From: Bacteriovoracaceae bacterium
GTDB taxonomy: Bacteria > Bdellovibrionota > Bacteriovoracia > Bacteriovoracales > Bacteriovoracaceae
Assembly (NCBI GenBank): GCA_024711325.1
Contig: JANJTC010000007.1
Span: 186,001-250,000, forward strand
Length of the DNA: 64,000 nucleotides
Direction of reading: 5' to 3'
The notes under the pieces are model-generated. The model did no database searches. It worked only from the letters and a program-made list of their open reading frames with translations, and had not been told where the DNA came from. This document shows, piece by piece, positions 61,704 to 64,000 of this stretch (positions are counted from its first letter, which is position 1; each line of letters opens with the position of its first letter). The translations under genes were made by a program, and so were the position numbers.

Positions 61704-63257
61704 ATGAATATGAAAACTCTGGCCGTTCTTGTTTTGATGGGATTGTCGCTTTCGGCGATGGCGGAAGAATCATTAGATAATCAACTCAAAACAGAGGAGT
61801 TAATTGCGCGCAGGCGTGAAAACCAAGCAGCGGCAGAGGCTGCTGCAAACGCACAAAAAGCGCAACAAGCAGCCGCCGGAAATTTCGAAACGGGCGATAT
61901 ATTCAATGATTGTGAAAAGGCCAGTCAACTTCCCAAAGATGCTAACAACGCTGCTTTGACTGCAAAGTCTAAAGAATGTACTGATCTCAAAAAATTAGCA
62001 GGTCAGGAGAAATTTGCACCAATTGCTAACTCTAAAGACTTCACTGTTCAATCTGCGGATAAAACGATTACCTGTAAAAAGCCTCAGCCTTACACTTTTG
62101 ACTATGAACAATGTGAAAATGCCGTTGCAGCTTACAACGTTGTAGTAACTGCTGAAATGGGGATGAACGAAACACAGAAAATTCGTACTGATATGAAAAA
62201 TAATAATATTCAGGCCGATGCCAGCAAACAAGCTGCTTCCGGAGATTCTCAAACTGCCGCGCTTGATGCCGGTATTCAAAGTAATAAGCATCAAAAACAA
62301 ATTCAAGGTGAAAAAGTTGCAGCTTACTCTCTTGCAGTGGCAGCTCTCGTAAATGCTTACCGCCAAATTCCCACCAAGAGTGATGCGCTTAATGCCTGTG
62401 GCGGTAATCCATGTATACCGACATTTCAAACTCACGAAAAAAGTATCCTGGCAAATCAAAGTGCCAAGGCCGCTTTAGTCGTGGCCATATCTACCTTCAC
62501 CGCTAAAGGTATCGCTGCCGGTATTAAAATGGGTCAGTATGATAATGCTGCCAAACAAATTGAAAAAGCTAAGGCGCCTTATGAAGAAGAAGGCGATGAC
62601 ATGATGATGGAGCGTTGTACATTTAATCCCACTGACCCTCTTTGTCTTAAGCCAGGACAACGAGTGGCCGGATCTCAGTATAAGAGTGGAGAATTCACAC
62701 TTGGTGGAGATGGAGTGGGTAATGCTTTCAATATGACTCCTGACTCCGATGTTCCTGTAGAGTTAGGTGCTGAGACAAATTTAGATGGTGAAACTGTTGC
62801 TTCGATTAATTCTCCTTTTGTTGATGATGCAAAAGAAGCGATGGACATTGTTAATCCTGCAGGGGCTGCACAAATGCAGGCCGGCGGTCCAGGAGCTGGA
62901 GCAGGCGGGGGTGGAGCTGGAGGTGGTCTGGGTGGAGGCGGTGCCTCGCTTGGAGGTGATCTGGCCGGAACTGACAAAGATGCGAATAAAGAGGCAAATA
63001 TTAAGGCCAATCAGATTTCTGGAAAATATAATGCTGCCGGAGGCGGAGGGTATACAGGAGTTAAGGGCAGTAAAAAAGATAATGCCAATCCATTTGCAAG
63101 CTTATTTGATGCTAAATCAAATGGCGGAATAGAAGAGGATCGATCAATCGCCTCGGAAGATATAAATGGTGCCTCATCTGGTTTATTCCAGAAGATCTCT
63201 AAACGTTATGGACAAATTCAAGCAGATAAAAGGATTGAGGCCAAAAATCTCGAATAG
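61704..63257 (+). CDS. Exported protein, three-gene family member C (distant)
   Basis: A 517-residue exported protein (signal peptide ending SLSAMA). Charged Ala/Gln-rich helices (residues 20-60) and a cysteine-rich region are followed by two hydrophobic helices (KVAAYSLAVAALVNAY and SAKAALVVAISTFTAKGIAAG). A Gly/Ala-rich linker (about 393-425) precedes the C-terminus. The end carries the same signature as members A and B in diverged form (LFQKISKRY, 494-502), after a similar acidic/Ser-rich lead-in. The thioesterase gene starts two bases after its stop. Function unknown. Confidence 0.68.
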   Translation: MNMKTLAVLVLMGLSLSAMAEESLDNQLKTEELIARRRENQAAAEAAANAQKAQQAAAGNFETGDIFNDCEKASQLPKDANNAALTAKSKECTDLKKLAGQEKFAPIANSKDFTVQSADKTITCKKPQPYTFDYEQCENAVAAYNVVVTAEMGMNETQKIRTDMKNNNIQADASKQAASGDSQTAALDAGIQSNKHQKQIQGEKVAAYSLAVAALVNAYRQIPTKSDALNACGGNPCIPTFQTHEKSILANQSAKAALVVAISTFTAKGIAAGIKMGQYDNAAKQIEKAKAPYEEEGDDMMMERCTFNPTDPLCLKPGQRVAGSQYKSGEFTLGGDGVGNAFNMTPDSDVPVELGAETNLDGETVASINSPFVDDAKEAMDIVNPAGAAQMQAGGPGAGAGGGGAGGGLGGGGASLGGDLAGTDKDANKEANIKANQISGKYNAAGGGGYTGVKGSKKDNANPFASLFDAKSNGGIEEDRSIASEDINGASSGLFQKISKRYGQIQADKRIEAKNLE

Positions 63258-63259
63258 AA

Positions 63260-63673
63260 ATGAACGAAAATACTATATTTGAATACGAAGTGCTCATCAG
63301 AGAAATGCACCTCGATAGTTTTGGACATGTTAACAACGCGGCTTATGTCATGCTCTATGAAGAGGCCCGTTGGGACTTTATTACTAAGAACGGTTTTGGT
63401 TTGGATTACGTTATTAAGCATCAAGTAGGACCGGTTATCCTGGACCTCAAGGTTCGCTTTAAGCGTGAATTAAAAAATCGAGAAACGATCAAAATAACTT
63501 CGAGAACTGTTGAAATAGTAAGCCCGAAAATTATGGTCCTTGAGCAGCTGATGCTTAAGTCTGACGGAAAGGTAGCTTCTGAAGCTTCATTTACGGTCGG
63601 ATTTTTTGATATGAAGGCGAGGAAGTTAATTGATGCAAGTCCTGAATGGCTTAAAGCTGTAGGTATAAAATAA
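63260..63673 (+). CDS. Acyl-CoA thioesterase, hotdog fold (YbgC/4HBT-like)
   Basis: A 137-residue hotdog-fold thioesterase. MHLDSFGHVNNAAYVMLYEEARWDF contains the catalytic Asp/His-Asn segment of the YbgC/4-hydroxybenzoyl-CoA thioesterase family (D/S-x-x-GHVNN). The rest fits one hotdog domain. YbgC-like proteins lie in or near tol-pal operons, but no tol gene is adjacent. It is two bases from the exported member C gene and is terminated by a strong hairpin. The substrate is unknown. Confidence 0.88.
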   Translation: MNENTIFEYEVLIREMHLDSFGHVNNAAYVMLYEEARWDFITKNGFGLDYVIKHQVGPVILDLKVRFKRELKNRETIKITSRTVEIVSPKIMVLEQLMLKSDGKVASEASFTVGFFDMKARKLIDASPEWLKAVGIK

Positions 63674-63676
63674 AAA

Positions 63677-63699
63677 GGGCCTCTTTCGAGGCCCTTTTT
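63677..63699. terminator. Bidirectional terminator
   Basis: A 7-bp stem GGGCCTC/GAGGCCC with a TTTC loop, flanked by AAAAA and TTTTT, between the thioesterase gene and the convergent Tyr/Cys-rich gene. Confidence 0.9.
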
Positions 63700-63701
63700 C
63701 A

Positions 63702-64000
63702 TTAATCTATCGTAACTTCATTCTCATAAGTTGGTTCTGAATAATCAAAACCATATTCTCGGTAAGTCTCTGAACAGAAATATCTATAGTCACCCATTTG
63801 AGCATTCAGACGATCTCTTTCGATAGAACAGGAATCGTAACCCTGACTACAAATTTGATTCCAGTAGGTTTGAGTTACCCGATGATCATATTGATCAACT
63901 AGTTGATAATTACAATAATCGGCCGTTGAGTAGCGGTTCCGGTAACCATTGTAGACATAGTAAGGGTAGTTATCGATTGTCCAATAGCCATTGGTGTAGC
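63702..64000 (-). CDS. Tyr/Asn/Cys-rich protein, 3' part only
   Basis: The minus strand from the window edge reads open for at least 98 codons to a TAA at 63704-63702. The translated part is very rich in Tyr, Asn, Asp and Cys, for example NGYWTIDNYPYYVYNGY, ADYCNYQLVDQYDHR and DYRYFCSETYREYGFDY. Five cysteines and the composition suggest an exported disulfide-bonded protein. The start lies beyond the window. The facing terminator and clean stop support it as a real gene. No family is recognised. Confidence 0.65.
   Translation of the reverse strand, partial: YTNGYWTIDNYPYYVYNGYRNRYSTADYCNYQLVDQYDHRVTQTYWNQICSQGYDSCSIERDRLNAQMGDYRYFCSETYREYGFDYSEPTYENEVTID

Noticed and set aside
62675-63010. 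Pro-rich minus-strand ORF opposite family member C
   Set aside because: It is the complement of the Gly/Ala-rich linker and has no start signals.

Overview
The window (about 42% G+C by eye, gene-dense, Gram-negative style) most likely comes from a predatory or free-living member of Bdellovibrionota, probably the Bacteriovoracales (Bacteriovorax/Peredibacter-like). This is inference: the clues are many exported proteins of unknown family, secreted metallopeptidases, an HNH endonuclease of the type expanded in that group, a flagellin, PstSCAB, and an aromatic amino acid degradation set. No rRNA, tRNA, insertion sequence, prophage or CRISPR array was seen.

Layout. 1-6.4 kb: uvrB (5' end cut by the window edge), a small exported protein, a calcineurin-like phosphoesterase, a pseudo-receiver, flagellin with a clear terminator, and a lipoxygenase-family protein. 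6.4-17 kb: a minus-strand phenylacetyl-CoA-type degradation cluster (EthD-like, paaF, paaG, a paaA-like diiron protein, a paaH split into two ORFs, paaJ, aldehyde dehydrogenase), interrupted by a plus-strand exported metalloprotease and an HNH endonuclease gene. 17-21.4 kb: pstS-pstC-pstA and two diverged pstB genes, with Pho-box-like repeats upstream. 21.4-28.6 kb: a TSUP transporter, 4-hydroxyphenylpyruvate dioxygenase, a NYN-domain protein, a fused indolepyruvate:ferredoxin oxidoreductase and a Nudix-MBL fusion. 28.6-35.3 kb: a small protein, a degenerate HD-GYP protein, ddl, thrS (no TGS domain), a TPR/winged-helix regulator and rimI. 35.3-41.4 kb: the translation operon rimP-nusA-infB-rbfA-truB, with a terminator-like hairpin abutting the rimP start codon. 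41.4-49.2 kb: plsC, a membrane-anchored ferredoxin, an M14 carboxypeptidase, a QueD/PTPS protein, rnhA, a compact FecCD-type ABC importer, an M48 lipoprotein and an FKBP lipoprotein. 49.2-64 kb: two tandem secreted metallopeptidases, a NIF3-like domain, a cupredoxin, an orphan CpaF ATPase, eno, then a run of exported proteins ending in a three-gene family with a shared C-terminal signature, a hotdog thioesterase and the 3' end of a Tyr/Cys-rich protein.

How the genes fit together. The ferredoxin oxidoreductase can turn aryl pyruvates into aryl-acetyl-CoA, which would feed the Paa-type ring-degradation genes without a CoA ligase, while HPPD opens the homogentisate route from tyrosine. Together they suggest a life on amino acids. 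The two PstB proteins carry complementary defects, as expected of a heterodimeric ATPase with one canonical and one degenerate site. The strongest candidate for an undescribed system is the exported three-protein family at 57.4-63.3 kb.
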